Shown here piece by piece: positions 8,564 to 17,806 of a stretch of DNA of 64,000 bases. Origin of the DNA: Terriglobia bacterium. Its GTDB lineage: Bacteria > Acidobacteriota > Terriglobia > Acidiferrales > UBA7541. The stretch lies in NCBI GenBank assembly GCA_020072785.1, contig JAIQGG010000001.1, positions 702,581 through 766,580 of the forward strand, read 5' to 3'. Under the pieces are notes generated by a model that was not told the origin of the DNA, made no database searches, and saw only the letters and a list, made by a program, of their open reading frames with translations. Made by a program: the position numbers and the translations under genes. Position 1 is the first letter of the stretch. Every line of letters begins with the position of its first letter.

Positions 8564-10237
8564 ATGACGAACCGGGGGCGGTTCAGTCCTGAGAAACGGG
8601 ACAGAGATCTACGCGCTGGGAACACCCGTCAACTGCAAGGGCTCGCGCTACTGGGACTGGCTGTATTGCTGCCACTGGTGGTTCTGAGCGGTTGCGTCGG
8701 CGTGGCCGGCCAGGGGGTGAATCCAGCGGGGGGGCAGGCCGTGATTCAGGCCAGTCCTGCAACTGTAAATTTTGGAAATGTGACCGTGGGGACGAAAAGC
8801 AGTTTGCCAGTTACGCTGAGCAATACAGGCGGTAGCGACCTTACGATTTCGGTGCTCACGCTGAGCGGCGCGTCCTTCAGCGTCTCGGGAATTGCGGCGC
8901 CCAAGACCATTTCTGCCGGGCAGTCGGCCACGATGAACGTGACCTACGCGCCATCGAGTGCGGGGAGCAACTCCGGGTCCATTGTGATCACCAGCAATGA
9001 TTCGAAGTCTCCTGCGACAATTGCGCTTTCGGGAACGGCAACGACCGCGTCTGTGGGGCAACTTACGCTGAGCCCGGCCAGCCTGAATTTCGGGAACGTG
9101 AACGTGGGCGGCAGCAGCACGCTCACCTCGACATTGACCAATTCCGGGCAGGCTGCCGCCAACATTTCGCAGGTGAACGTTACGGGGACCGGTTTTACGG
9201 TAAGCGGCCTGACAGTTCCGGCGACTTTGAATCCGGGGAATTCCGTGACGTTGCAGGTGAAGTACGCGCCGGGGTCGGCAGGAGCGGCGAGCGGCAGCGT
9301 GTCCATCATCAGCGATGCACAGGGCTCGCCGACGACCCTCGCGCTATCCGGCACCGGCCTGCAGCCCGGGCTGAGTCTGTTGCCGGCGAGCATCAGTTTT
9401 GGCAATGTCGTCGTGGGCATGATCAATTCCCAGACGGTAAAGATCACGAACAGCGGGAACGCCAGTCTGACGATTTCCCAGGCCACCCTGACGGGCAGTG
9501 GTTTCAGCACCAGCGGGCTGACCACGCCGCTCACGCTGGCGGCAGGACAGGCCAGCACGTTTACGGTGCTGTTCGCACCGGCGGCGGCAGGCAGCGTGAG
9601 CGGAAGCCTTGCGCTGACCAGCAACGCGCCGAACTCTCCGGCTTCGATTCCGCTGAGCGGCAGCGGCGTTGCCGCCACCTATACGCTATCGGTCAGTCCG
9701 ACCAGCTTGAGCTTCGGCAACGTCAACACGGGCAGCTCGGCTTCGCAGAGCGTCAGCATCGCGAACACCGGGAACTCGAACGTGACCATTTCGCAGATCA
9801 GCGTGTCCGGCGCAGGCTTTTCTGCAACCGGCGTGGGCGTCCCGGTTACGCTTTCGCCGTCGCAGAAGGTAACGCTGACCATACAATTCAGCCCGTCCGT
9901 GGCCGGAAGCGTAAGCGGGACGATCTCCGTGGTGAGCAATGCCAGCGGATCGCCGGCGGTGATTTCCGCGAGCGGAACGGGTGTGACTCCGACGGTGGCC
10001 CATTCCGTGGCCCTGACGTGGAATGCCAGCAGCTCGACGATCTCCGGCTATAACGTGTACCGCAGCACGGTGAGCGGAAGTTCTTACGCCAAGGTCAGCT
10101 CGACGCTAGTCACCGGATTGACCTACACGGATGGGACCGTTCAGAGCGCCCTGACCTACTACTATGTGACGACGGCGGTAGATGCCAGCGGCAACGAGAG
10201 CGCCTATTCCAACGAAGCACAGGCCGTCATTCCGTAG
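8564..10237 (+). CDS. Choice-of-anchor-D lipoprotein with tandem repeats and Fn3 end
   Basis: A 557-residue product from the ATG at 8564, preceded by GGGAGGG. A hydrophobic segment ends in lipobox LSGC, with lipidated C44. Four immunoglobulin-like repeats of about 104 residues follow, each opening like SPASLNFGNVNVG and closing near SGTG, the ASPM/SPD-2/Hydin type called choice-of-anchor D. The C terminus has a fibronectin-III-like segment (SSTISGYNVYRSTVSG). It is probably displayed at the cell envelope as a structural or adhesive protein. There is no PEP-CTERM tail. A relative lies at 18902-19930. Function beyond surface display is not visible. Confidence 0.8.
   Translation: MTNRGRFSPEKRDRDLRAGNTRQLQGLALLGLAVLLPLVVLSGCVGVAGQGVNPAGGQAVIQASPATVNFGNVTVGTKSSLPVTLSNTGGSDLTISVLTLSGASFSVSGIAAPKTISAGQSATMNVTYAPSSAGSNSGSIVITSNDSKSPATIALSGTATTASVGQLTLSPASLNFGNVNVGGSSTLTSTLTNSGQAAANISQVNVTGTGFTVSGLTVPATLNPGNSVTLQVKYAPGSAGAASGSVSIISDAQGSPTTLALSGTGLQPGLSLLPASISFGNVVVGMINSQTVKITNSGNASLTISQATLTGSGFSTSGLTTPLTLAAGQASTFTVLFAPAAAGSVSGSLALTSNAPNSPASIPLSGSGVAATYTLSVSPTSLSFGNVNTGSSASQSVSIANTGNSNVTISQISVSGAGFSATGVGVPVTLSPSQKVTLTIQFSPSVAGSVSGTISVVSNASGSPAVISASGTGVTPTVAHSVALTWNASSSTISGYNVYRSTVSGSSYAKVSSTLVTGLTYTDGTVQSALTYYYVTTAVDASGNESAYSNEAQAVIP
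8742..9985 (+). repeat. Four tandem coding repeats of about 312 bases
   Basis: Repeat units start near 8742, 9059, 9369 and 9682, each encoding an N-terminal motif of the form SPxSLxFGNVxxG and an internal VxFAPxxAGxxSGS motif. The period is regular within a few bases, which points to expansion by duplication of one domain. Confidence 0.75.
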
Positions 10238-10248
10238 CCTTTAATGGT

Positions 10249-10749
10249 CTACGCTTCTTCCCGCGCTGCGTCTGCCGGTGCTGCGGGAGGGGCTGGGGAG
10301 CGCCACTTGCGCAGGGCGTAGAGCCAGACCAGGACTTGTGCAAGCAGGGCCCCGGTGGCATCGATGGCCACGTCGCGCGGCCGGGCTCCGCGCAGCGGCA
10401 CGAACGACTGGTGCCACTCGTCGAGACCGGCGTAGGCGACGGCGATGGTCAGAGTCGCGAGAGCCCAGTTCAGGCGCCAGCCCGTCCGGCCTGCGCGCAC
10501 CCCGCGAAACACCAGAATGCTGAACAATCCGAATTCGCTTACGTGCGCCAGCTTGCGGATGCCGACATGCATCAGGTGCAGGGTGTGCCGCGTGGCCCAC
10601 GGAAAGAGCCAGTGCAGGAAGGGAATCAGGATGCTCCCTGTCTCCTCCGCGCTGAAATAGTGCGTGGAGAAAACAGAAATCAGGATGGCGGCGAGAATCG
10701 CTGGGATCCAATAGGTGAAGCGAGATTGTCTCTCAGAGTAATCAATCAT
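10249..10749 (-). CDS. VanZ-like membrane protein
   Basis: A 166-residue protein with about four membrane segments. VanZ-type motifs are RKLAHVSEFGLFSILVFRG and DEWHQSFVPLRGARPRDVAIDATGA. VanZ-like proteins are small membrane proteins of unclear biochemistry, often found near exosortase and EPS genes. It is last in the minus-strand group prsT-like, rfbC, rfbD, vanZ-like, 108 bases after rfbD. It converges with the choice-of-anchor-D gene. The family call is good; its role here is unknown. Confidence 0.8.
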   Translation of the reverse strand: MIDYSERQSRFTYWIPAILAAILISVFSTHYFSAEETGSILIPFLHWLFPWATRHTLHLMHVGIRKLAHVSEFGLFSILVFRGVRAGRTGWRLNWALATLTIAVAYAGLDEWHQSFVPLRGARPRDVAIDATGALLAQVLVWLYALRKWRSPAPPAAPADAAREEA

Positions 10750-10857
10750 CGGTCGTGTCCCGGCTATGGCACCCAGTCTTCCCGGCGCAGATTACTGGCA
10801 GCGCGCTGTGTTGCGTTCGGCAAATCCTGGAATGGCGAACCAGGGGAAGCCGATCCC

Positions 10858-11712
10858 TCAAGTTAGCTTACCCTGTTCCCGCAATTCTTTCAGGTAAGCG
10901 GCCAGGGCGTCACGCCAGTGGCGCAAGCGCAGGCCGCGGGCATGCAAGCTGGCCGGGGAAAGCACGGAGTAGGCCGGCCGTCTTGCCGGGCGCGCAGTTT
11001 CCGCCGTCGTAGTGGGCAGCACGGAGACCGAGGCGCGGCCGGCTTGGCGGAGAATTTCGCGGGCAAATTCGAACCAGGAGCAGGATCCTTCGTTGGTCAC
11101 GTGCAAGGTTCCGCGGGCATCGCTGCGCACGAGGTCGCGGATGGCCTGCGCCAAATCGCGGGTAAAGGTCGGCGAACCTACCTGATCGGCGACGACGGTC
11201 AATTCCGGCCGGGAATCCGCGGCGCGCAGGATCTTTTCCGGAAAGCACACACCCGATGCGCCGAACAGCCAGGAAGTGCGGGCGATGCACCAATTGATGT
11301 GGTTCTCGCGCACGGCCTTTTCCCCCGCGGCCTTGGATTGTCCGTAGACGTTGAGAGGCGCAATCGGATCCTCCGGTTCGTAGGGGCGCGTCGCGGTGCC
11401 GTCAAAGAGATAGTCGGTGCTGACGAAGAACAGGCGCGAGCCGCATGCCTGCGCGGCGCGGGCCACGTTTTCGGCGCCGGCGGCGTTCACCGCAAAGGCC
11501 TGCTCCGGATTGCGCTCGCTCCCGTCGACATCGGTATAGGCCGCTGTCAGGACGGTCCAGTCCGGGCGTGTGCGGGCAAGCAGGCTGCGCACCTGCTGCG
11601 GATCGCGGATATCGGCGTCTTGCGAGGTCGCGGGAATCACCTCGTCCGTCTTCCATTCCTGCAGAAGATCGGTTCCGAGCATCCCCCGCGCACCAATGAT
11701 GAGAATGCGCAT
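10858..11712 (-). CDS. rfbD: dTDP-4-dehydrorhamnose reductase
   Basis: A 284-residue short-chain dehydrogenase-type enzyme that performs the last step of dTDP-L-rhamnose synthesis, reduction of the 4-keto sugar by NAD(P)H. The nucleotide-binding motif GARGMLG (7-13), the STDYLFDG strand (98-105) and catalytic Y123/K127 (YGQSK) are present. Length matches RfbD. It starts five bases after rfbC ends, so they are co-transcribed. Its pathway partners rfbA and rfbB are about 44 kb away at 55979-57807. Confidence 0.92.
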   Translation of the reverse strand: MRILIIGARGMLGTDLLQEWKTDEVIPATSQDADIRDPQQVRSLLARTRPDWTVLTAAYTDVDGSERNPEQAFAVNAAGAENVARAAQACGSRLFFVSTDYLFDGTATRPYEPEDPIAPLNVYGQSKAAGEKAVRENHINWCIARTSWLFGASGVCFPEKILRAADSRPELTVVADQVGSPTFTRDLAQAIRDLVRSDARGTLHVTNEGSCSWFEFAREILRQAGRASVSVLPTTTAETARPARRPAYSVLSPASLHARGLRLRHWRDALAAYLKELREQGKLT

Positions 11713-11717
11713 TGGAT

Positions 11718-12329
11718 TTACTTGTGCTGGGTTTCCCAGTCATAGGCGATGTCCGGATGATTGTAGGGCAAGCGGAGCTCGTCCGCGGGATTGTAGTGGC
11801 GGTCGGTCATATAGAGAAGCTGGATGGCGTCCATGCCCAGCGCCTTGTAGCCATGTCCGACCCCCGGGGGAATCAGGATTTGCCAAGGGCGAAAGCGTCC
11901 GACATAGAGCGTATTAATCAAGCCAAAGGTTTTCGACTGGCGGCGCAAGTCGTAGAGGAAGACCTGGAGCATGCCGATGACAGGGGCCCACAGATCGGTC
12001 TGTTCGCAATGATAGTGAATGGCTTTGATGGTGCCGGGGTAGGTCAGCGTGAACGACACCTGAATCTTGCGCGTGGCGTCCGGCACCATATTCGTGGCGA
12101 GCCCTTTGCCGAGCCGCGCGATTTCGGTAAAAAAGCCGCGGTCGTCGGGAAAAATCTGGAGCGGCTCGATGCGCACGCCGTCAATCAGATCCGCCGAGTC
12201 GTGCTTGGCGATCACCTTGCCGAGCGTCTTTTCGGAACGCTTGAGAATCGCCAGCTCGATACCATTGCGGGTGCCGAGCGAGACGATGCCCTCTGCACTC
12301 TTCTGTGTTGCGGATGGTTCAGCCGCCAT
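11718..12329 (-). CDS. rfbC: dTDP-4-dehydrorhamnose 3,5-epimerase family protein
   Basis: A 203-residue cupin-fold protein, near RfbC length. It has the substrate-phosphate motif DDRGFFTE (62-69), a central IHYH with the likely catalytic histidine H105, and the late PPGVGHGY segment (154-161). Classical RfbC has RGLHYQ where this protein has KAIHYH, so it is a diverged member. Adjacency to rfbD supports the rhamnose role. It follows the TPR lipoprotein gene by 59 bases in the same direction. A related deoxysugar epimerase remains possible. Confidence 0.82.
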   Translation of the reverse strand: MAAEPSATQKSAEGIVSLGTRNGIELAILKRSEKTLGKVIAKHDSADLIDGVRIEPLQIFPDDRGFFTEIARLGKGLATNMVPDATRKIQVSFTLTYPGTIKAIHYHCEQTDLWAPVIGMLQVFLYDLRRQSKTFGLINTLYVGRFRPWQILIPPGVGHGYKALGMDAIQLLYMTDRHYNPADELRLPYNHPDIAYDWETQHK

Positions 12330-12388
12330 GTGCGTGCCTCTCTCGAAAGGATTCTGAAAGTCTTCCCGGAATCACTCGCCGGGCCAAG

Positions 12389-14677
12389 TTATCTGCCGGA
12401 GCTCTGTCCTAGGGCTCGGCGGGCGTTCTCGGCGATGAAAGAATTTGGATCGAGGCTGACGGCCATCTCGAATTCCGCGCGCGCCCGCCCGGGCTTGTTC
12501 AGTTTCTGATAGATCAACCCGAGATGGTAGCGGTAGGCCGCATTGGCGGGGGCCTGCCTAACGGCTTCTTCGAGCAGCTGCGCAGCCAGCGAAAAAGCGC
12601 CGTTGTGGTAGTAGGCCCAGCCCAGGGTGTCGGCGGAATTCGGCAGGCTGGGCAGGCCGCGGCGCGCGATTTGCGCGAGCGACAGGGCGACGTTGACGTT
12701 GCCGCCGTGTTCCAGCAACAGGTAGGCCAGATTGTTGGCCGCAAATGCGTCGTCTGGCTGGATCGAAAGCGCCTTTTGGTAAAGCGACTGCGCCTGCTGC
12801 CAGTTGCCCTTGGCTTCGAAGAGACTGCCTTGCGCGACATAGAGTCGCACATTGGATGGTGCCAGCTTGAGGGCCCGCTGGTAGCTGGAGATGGCCTGCT
12901 CGGCCTCGCCGCGGGACGCCTGGACGTCTGCGAGGAGAATTGCTGCATTCGAATTGCTGGAATCGAGCTGCACAGAGCGGGCCAGCGCCTGTTCGGCTTC
13001 CGCAGGCATTTTGTTCGTGAATTGCGCCTGGCCGAGCAGAAAATACAGGGCCGCATTTTCCGGCCTGCGCGCGATCTGCGCTTGGATCTTCTGAATGGCA
13101 TCCGCAGGCCGTTTCCGGCGGAGATCGAGGTCCACGAGGCCGCGCAGCGCTTCCAGGGAGTCCGGTTCGTGAGTCAGCGCTTGGCGGTAAAACGATTCCG
13201 CTTCGTTCCAGCGTTTTTGCCGGGCGCGCAGCAGGCCGAGCTGTACATAGCCGAGGGCGCCCTGCGGGGCAAGCTCGACCAGGCGGTGGAAGTCGGCTTC
13301 TGCCGCAGCGGCGTCCCCTTCGTTGAATCTTGCGGTGGCATGAAACAGATACCCCTCGGCGGCCGCTGGTGCAATCTTCCTGAGCTGATCGCCGGCCGAT
13401 TCGAGCGCATTCCAATCCTGGCGCTGCATGGCGCTATAGCCCAGCGCGCGCCAGGCTTCGGAAAGGTCAGGGCGCAAGCGCACGGCTTCGTGCCATTCGC
13501 TTTCTGCCTGGCTGGAATTCCCCTGGCCTTGAAATGCAAGACCCAGCTGATAGTGGCCTGCCGCATTGTCCGGAGCGTACTTGACGGCCTGCTGCAGCGT
13601 GGCGACGGCCTCGGCAAAGTTTTTCTGCTGCACCTGAATCTGCCCCCGCAGAACGAGCGCGGTCGCGTCCTGCGGCTCCTTTTTGAGGATATCGTCATTG
13701 AGTTGCGCGGCTTCGGCGATGCGCTGGGTCAAAATGAGGAGCTCGATGTACGTTTTCTTGAGCGGAAGGTCCTTCGGATGCGCTGCGGACAAGGCAGCAA
13801 ATTCGGCGAGGGCCTTGGCCTGATCATTCCGGCGAAGATAGTAGTCGCCGAGCATGCGGTATGCAGCAGGATCGTCCGGCAATTGCTGTTTGGCATCGGC
13901 CAGAACTTTCTCCGCGAGATCGTTCTTTCCCTGCATGGCGTACAAGCCCGCCAGGGCCGCGCGGGGAAGAGCATTCTTTGGAGCGAGAGTGATAGCGGAT
14001 TGCACTTGTTCTTCCGCCTCCGCCCAGCGCTGCTGCCGCTCGTACAAATTCCCCAGGGCCATGAGGGGAGCAAGTGAGCCTGGCTCCAGTGTATGTGCTT
14101 TTTGAAGATGTGTTTCGGCGTCCGGAAGTGCGCCGGCCCTCTCCTCGATCAGGGCCAGATTGAGGTAGGGGAGGGAACGCTCGGGAGCCATGCGCACCGC
14201 GTCGTTGGCTTCCTGCAGCGCGTCCTGCAAATTTCCAAGCGCGGCATCCGCATTGGAAAGGAGAATTTGCGCTTCGAAGTGCGCAGGATTGCTGCGCAGG
14301 ATCAGTACGGCCTGCTCTTTGGCCTCCTGCTTCTTCCCGCCCGTGAGGAGGAGTTGGCCGAGATCGAGTTGTGCGGCCCAGTTATCCGGCTGAAAATGAA
14401 CGGTGCGCAGAAGTTCCTGGTATGCCCCTGCCGCGTTGCCTTGCTGGAGAAAGCACTGTGCCATCTTGTAGTGCGCTTCGGCGTAACGCGGGTCGAGCTG
14501 CAAGGCCCGGGAGAAAGAGATGATGGCTTCCGGGTATCTGCCGCGATCAAAATCCTGGCTTCCCTGGTGGAAGTACCTCTGCTTGCGTGTATTGACGTCC
14601 CGCGAGCAACCACCACCCAGTGCGCCGGCGAGAAGAAACAGCCCTAAGAACAGACCTAGCTTTGTCGTACGCTGCAT
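12389..14677 (-). CDS. TPR-repeat lipoprotein, PrsT-like (PEP-CTERM/EPS system)
   Basis: A 762-residue protein made almost entirely of tetratricopeptide repeats after a lipoprotein signal (hydrophobic 6-20; lipobox-like ALGGGC, C24). Repeats such as GRYPEAIISFSRALQLDPRYAEAHY run to the C terminus. It resembles PrsT, the giant TPR protein of exosortase/EPS loci, thought to scaffold export in the periplasm or at the outer membrane. It heads a minus-strand group with rfbC, rfbD and vanZ-like. The PrsT assignment rests on architecture and context. Confidence 0.8.
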   Translation of the reverse strand: MQRTTKLGLFLGLFLLAGALGGGCSRDVNTRKQRYFHQGSQDFDRGRYPEAIISFSRALQLDPRYAEAHYKMAQCFLQQGNAAGAYQELLRTVHFQPDNWAAQLDLGQLLLTGGKKQEAKEQAVLILRSNPAHFEAQILLSNADAALGNLQDALQEANDAVRMAPERSLPYLNLALIEERAGALPDAETHLQKAHTLEPGSLAPLMALGNLYERQQRWAEAEEQVQSAITLAPKNALPRAALAGLYAMQGKNDLAEKVLADAKQQLPDDPAAYRMLGDYYLRRNDQAKALAEFAALSAAHPKDLPLKKTYIELLILTQRIAEAAQLNDDILKKEPQDATALVLRGQIQVQQKNFAEAVATLQQAVKYAPDNAAGHYQLGLAFQGQGNSSQAESEWHEAVRLRPDLSEAWRALGYSAMQRQDWNALESAGDQLRKIAPAAAEGYLFHATARFNEGDAAAAEADFHRLVELAPQGALGYVQLGLLRARQKRWNEAESFYRQALTHEPDSLEALRGLVDLDLRRKRPADAIQKIQAQIARRPENAALYFLLGQAQFTNKMPAEAEQALARSVQLDSSNSNAAILLADVQASRGEAEQAISSYQRALKLAPSNVRLYVAQGSLFEAKGNWQQAQSLYQKALSIQPDDAFAANNLAYLLLEHGGNVNVALSLAQIARRGLPSLPNSADTLGWAYYHNGAFSLAAQLLEEAVRQAPANAAYRYHLGLIYQKLNKPGRARAEFEMAVSLDPNSFIAENARRALGQSSGR

Positions 14678-14729
14678 ATGCCTCAGGAAGAGTGCTACGC
14701 AAACTTTTCCTCTTCAAAATACTGAGAGA

Positions 14730-14745
14730 TGCAATTTTGCACCCT
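14730..14745 (-). promoter_or_regulatory. Weak sigma-54-like site upstream of the TPR lipoprotein
   Basis: The minus strand reads AGGGTGCAAAATTGCA: a good TTGCA -12 and a poor -24 (AGG), with 10-base GG to GC spacing (14743-14744, 14731-14732). GC lies 54 bases before the start codon, almost the same distance as at the PEP-CTERM gene. Low confidence because of the -24 element. Confidence 0.3.
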
Positions 14746-15048
14746 GAAACCAAGGAATTGCCAGCTCGTTCTCAAAACAGACGTATATAACAGATAATAA
14801 AGGCATTAAATGCTGGTCACCGGACTTTCTGCCATGATTCAGGGAGGCTTTGGAATTCTAGATACCGATCAAATGCCAGGAAAAGGCAAATTCAATGGAC
14901 AATGTGGATAGAATAGTTCCACTTCATGGCCGGATTATAGCTGCAGGATAGGCAAGAATTTGACTATGCCGATCACGTTTGCGCCGATTACTTCATGATA
15001 ATAAAAGACATGGATTGATTTTCAGAGTCTAGGCAAGCTTTGCTTTCT
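14746..15048. other. Intergenic region between divergent TPR and chain-length genes
   Basis: AT-rich relative to the flanking genes and without a credible gene. A short inverted repeat TGCC-N7-GGCA occurs near 14875-14890, about 160 bases upstream of the sigma-54 type promoter at 15049. The spacing would suit an activator site. Nothing else is evident. Confidence 0.35.
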
Positions 15049-15064
15049 TGGCAAGGCCCGTGCT
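15049..15064 (+). promoter_or_regulatory. Candidate sigma-54 promoter for the chain-length/kinase operon
   Basis: TTGGCAAGGCCCGTGCT: GG 15050-15051 and GC 15062-15063, spacing 10, with TGGCA and GTGC cores. Predicted start near 15075, leaving a leader of about 107 bases that contains two overlapping hairpins. Confidence 0.6.
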
Positions 15065-15121
15065 TTAGTCTCTCTCGTAGCGACCTGTGTCTCGGTAGTA
15101 GAATGTCCAGAGGCACTGGAA

Positions 15122-15152
15122 GCGGGAATTCATCCCGCTCTTTGAAGAGCGG
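15122..15152 (+). promoter_or_regulatory. Two mutually exclusive hairpins in leader RNA
   Basis: GCGGGA-ATTCA-TCCCGC (15122-15138) and CCGCTCT-TTGA-AGAGCGG (15135-15152) are both perfect stems but share bases 15135-15138. Only one can form at a time. They lie 30-60 bases before the chain-length start codon, a geometry compatible with translational or attenuation control. Confidence 0.45.
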
Positions 15153-15181
15153 CGTTCGGGAAGGGCAGGAGCGAGGTAACG

Positions 15182-16693
15182 ATGGTCCGGAACGGCGAAA
15201 TCAGCATTGGCGATGCGAAGAGGGTCCTCCGGGGCTACTGGTGGATTTTGCCTATCACCTCCGTGGGCTGCGCGGTTCTTGCGCTGGCGGCCGCGCTGAT
15301 GCTGCCGAAGCGCTATACCTCGGGGACGATGGTCCTGGTCGAACAACCGACAGTGTCGTCAGATTATGTGAAACCCGTGGTTACCGAAGACCTCAATCAT
15401 CGTCTGGCATCGATGAAGGAACAGATTCTCAGCCGCACACGTCTAGAGCCGATTATCGAAAAGTTCGATCTGTATGCCGTGGACCGCGACCGTGTGCACA
15501 TGGACGATCTTGTGGAGCGCTTGCGCTCAGCGGTGACGATTCCCCCGATGGAGCCTATGCCAGGAACGCAGAACCGCCAATTGCCGGGTTTCTACGTCAA
15601 CGTCACCTTTGATAATCCCCAGATCGCGCAACAGATTTGCACGGAAATCACCTCGATGTTTCTGGAGCAGAACTCCCGGGAGCGCGAACAGCAGGCTTCG
15701 CGGACCACTTCCTTCCTCAGCCGGCAATTGGACGAAGCCAAGGCCAAGCTGGACGCACAGGATGCCAAGCTGGCCCAGTTCAAGCGGCAATATCTGGGCT
15801 CGCTTCCTGACGAAGAACAGACCAATCTCAGCCTACTCCTGGGAATGAACTCCCAACTCGAAGCCAACACCCAGGCGTTGAGCCGGGCACAACAGGACAA
15901 GGTCTTCAATGAGTCCTTGCTTGGTCAGCAGGAAGCTATCTGGAAGGCCGCGCAGTCCGGACAGAGTCCAGAGACGACCGAACAGCAGCTCAACGCGCTG
16001 CAGGAACAGCTGACCGCTCTGCAGGCACGCTACACGCCGGAGCATCCGGATGTCATCAAGATCCAAAGCCAGATCGATGAATTGAAGAAGCGCATGGCCC
16101 AGACTCCCAAGACGAAAGATGTGGAGAATAAGGCCGCGCAGCTAGCCCCCAGCGAGCCGCCCCAGCTGCAGCAACTCCGCGCCAAACGGCGGCAGGATGA
16201 ATTGAACATCGCCGATCTCACCCGCCGGCAGGGACAGATCCAGGAGCAGATCCGCATCCTGCAGGGACGCGTGCAGGCCAGCCCGATGGTGGAGCAGCAG
16301 TATAAGGAATTGACGCGGAACTATCAGAGCGCACTGGATTTCTACAATGATCTTCTGAAAAAGCGTGAACAATCCGCAATGGCCACGGATCTCGAACACC
16401 AGCAGGAGAGCGAGCAATTTCGCGTGTACGATCCGCCCAGCCTGCCGGATAAACCTTCCTTTCCGAAGAAGACCTATTTTGCGGGTGGCGGGTTGGGGGC
16501 GGGGCTAGCCCTGGGGTTGGGCATCCTGTTCGTAATCGCGGTGAGCGACAAGGCGATGTATACCGGGCAGGATGTGGAGCTCTGCTTGAAGGTTCCGGTT
16601 CTCGCGCTGGTTCCGAGATTGGAGACAGCTTCTGCCCCGGGAGGCATAACCGGAACGGTCGGAAGTACCTATCCGGCGGGCAAGAAGATCTGA
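15182..16693 (+). CDS. Polysaccharide chain-length determinant (Wzz/GumC-like, XrtA type)
   Basis: A 503-residue inner-membrane co-polymerase. A first membrane segment (about 22-42) follows a short cytoplasmic N terminus. A long periplasmic region rich in coiled coil (about 170-400) leads to the PDKPSFPKK motif just before the second membrane segment (about 425-450). This is the chain-length protein type found with XrtA exosortases. It sets glycan length together with the tyrosine kinase encoded 36 bases downstream. GAGG precedes the ATG. It is expressed from a sigma-54 type promoter through a structured leader. Confidence 0.88.
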   Translation: MVRNGEISIGDAKRVLRGYWWILPITSVGCAVLALAAALMLPKRYTSGTMVLVEQPTVSSDYVKPVVTEDLNHRLASMKEQILSRTRLEPIIEKFDLYAVDRDRVHMDDLVERLRSAVTIPPMEPMPGTQNRQLPGFYVNVTFDNPQIAQQICTEITSMFLEQNSREREQQASRTTSFLSRQLDEAKAKLDAQDAKLAQFKRQYLGSLPDEEQTNLSLLLGMNSQLEANTQALSRAQQDKVFNESLLGQQEAIWKAAQSGQSPETTEQQLNALQEQLTALQARYTPEHPDVIKIQSQIDELKKRMAQTPKTKDVENKAAQLAPSEPPQLQQLRAKRRQDELNIADLTRRQGQIQEQIRILQGRVQASPMVEQQYKELTRNYQSALDFYNDLLKKREQSAMATDLEHQQESEQFRVYDPPSLPDKPSFPKKTYFAGGGLGAGLALGLGILFVIAVSDKAMYTGQDVELCLKVPVLALVPRLETASAPGGITGTVGSTYPAGKKI

Positions 16694-16729
16694 ACGGGAC
16701 ATGCAGGGGAGCAGTTCTTTGAGGAAACG

Positions 16730-17638
16730 ATGAGCCGGATTCACGAAGCACTGAAGAAGGCAGCACAAGAAAGATCGTCGCAGTTGGCGACCGGCGTGGT
16801 GCCGGATCTTTCCGGGCTTGGGGCCGATATACAGCGGCCGGTGGTTCCCCCGGCCGCGGTGTCGGAGGCGGCGGCCGCGGATCTCCGCGCGGCCGCGGAT
16901 TTGCCGTTCCTGCGTTTCGAGGAACTCACTAGGCGTTGTGCTCGCCCCACGTGGCACTTCGATCCGCGGATGAGCGTTTTTCATGGCGCGACCGTTGAAA
17001 AGATCGCTGCAGAGCATTTCCGCACGCTGCGCTCCCGCCTCTATCAGATTGCAGGTATTCAGCCGCTGCGCCGGGTCCTGGTAACGAGCAGCGTGGCCGG
17101 GGAAGGAAAGACATTTGTGGCTGCGAATCTTGCGCAGTCCATTGTGCGGCAGCCTGAACGGCGAGTACTGCTGATCGATGCTGATTTGCGGGTACCCACT
17201 CTGCATCAGGCGTTAGGTGCGCCCAGCACTCCGGGATTAACCGAATTTCTCCGCGGCGAAGCGGATGAATACGCGGTGATCCAGAAAGGCACGGAGGGGA
17301 ATCTCTGCTTCATTCCCGGTGGCAGCCTGGTGTCCAACCCCAGTGAATTGCTTCTGAGCGATCGCATGGCGCAACTGCTGGACCTGGTAACCCCTGTTTT
17401 TGACTGGATCATTCTCGATTCGCCGCCGACATTGCCCGTACACGATGCCAGCATGCTGGCTGATCGTTGCGATGGCGTGCTGTTTGTGGTGGGCGCGGGG
17501 AGCACGGATTACGAGGTAGCGGAAAAGGCCATCGCGGAATTTCGCGAAAAGAACCTGCTGGGCGCGATCCTCAACCGCACCTCCGATAGAGATTCCTACG
17601 GCGGGTATTACGGCTATAGGCGAAGAGAGAACAAATAG
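16730..17638 (+). CDS. Tyrosine autokinase, XrtA/EPS-associated (BY-kinase)
   Basis: A 302-residue P-loop kinase of the CpsD/CapB class. It opens MSRIHEALKKAAQERSS, the typical N terminus of XrtA-associated kinases. Walker A is SVAGEGKTF (about 121-129), Walker A' VLLIDADLR (146-154) and Walker B WIILDSPP. The C terminus is a tyrosine cluster (YGGYYGYRR) for autophosphorylation. No membrane segment is present, so it should dock on the cytoplasmic ends of the chain-length protein encoded just upstream. Together they would regulate polymerisation and export. Confidence 0.9.
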   Translation: MSRIHEALKKAAQERSSQLATGVVPDLSGLGADIQRPVVPPAAVSEAAAADLRAAADLPFLRFEELTRRCARPTWHFDPRMSVFHGATVEKIAAEHFRTLRSRLYQIAGIQPLRRVLVTSSVAGEGKTFVAANLAQSIVRQPERRVLLIDADLRVPTLHQALGAPSTPGLTEFLRGEADEYAVIQKGTEGNLCFIPGGSLVSNPSELLLSDRMAQLLDLVTPVFDWIILDSPPTLPVHDASMLADRCDGVLFVVGAGSTDYEVAEKAIAEFREKNLLGAILNRTSDRDSYGGYYGYRRRENK

Positions 17639-17806
17639 CCCGATTCCCGGTCTGGATTGCAGCGCGAAGAACTGTCCTGACTTAAGCTCTGGAACTATCC
17701 TCCAAGCGGCATGCCGGGGATGCAGGAGTGGGTGTGCGCCAGGCGCGCGCGGCTGTCTCTCCCATATCTAATACAACTCTCTGAAAATAAAAGCCTTGTT
17801 CTAAAT

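Noticed and set aside
8828..8836. A second copy of the ops-like nine-mer GGCGGTAGC.
   Set aside because: It lies inside the repeat-encoding part of the choice-of-anchor-D gene. A nine-mer is expected about once per 260 kb per strand, so one stray copy in 128 kb of strands is unremarkable.
12524..14077. A 517-codon plus-strand open frame.
   Set aside because: Antisense to the TPR lipoprotein gene; the repeated TPR codons keep the opposite frame open.
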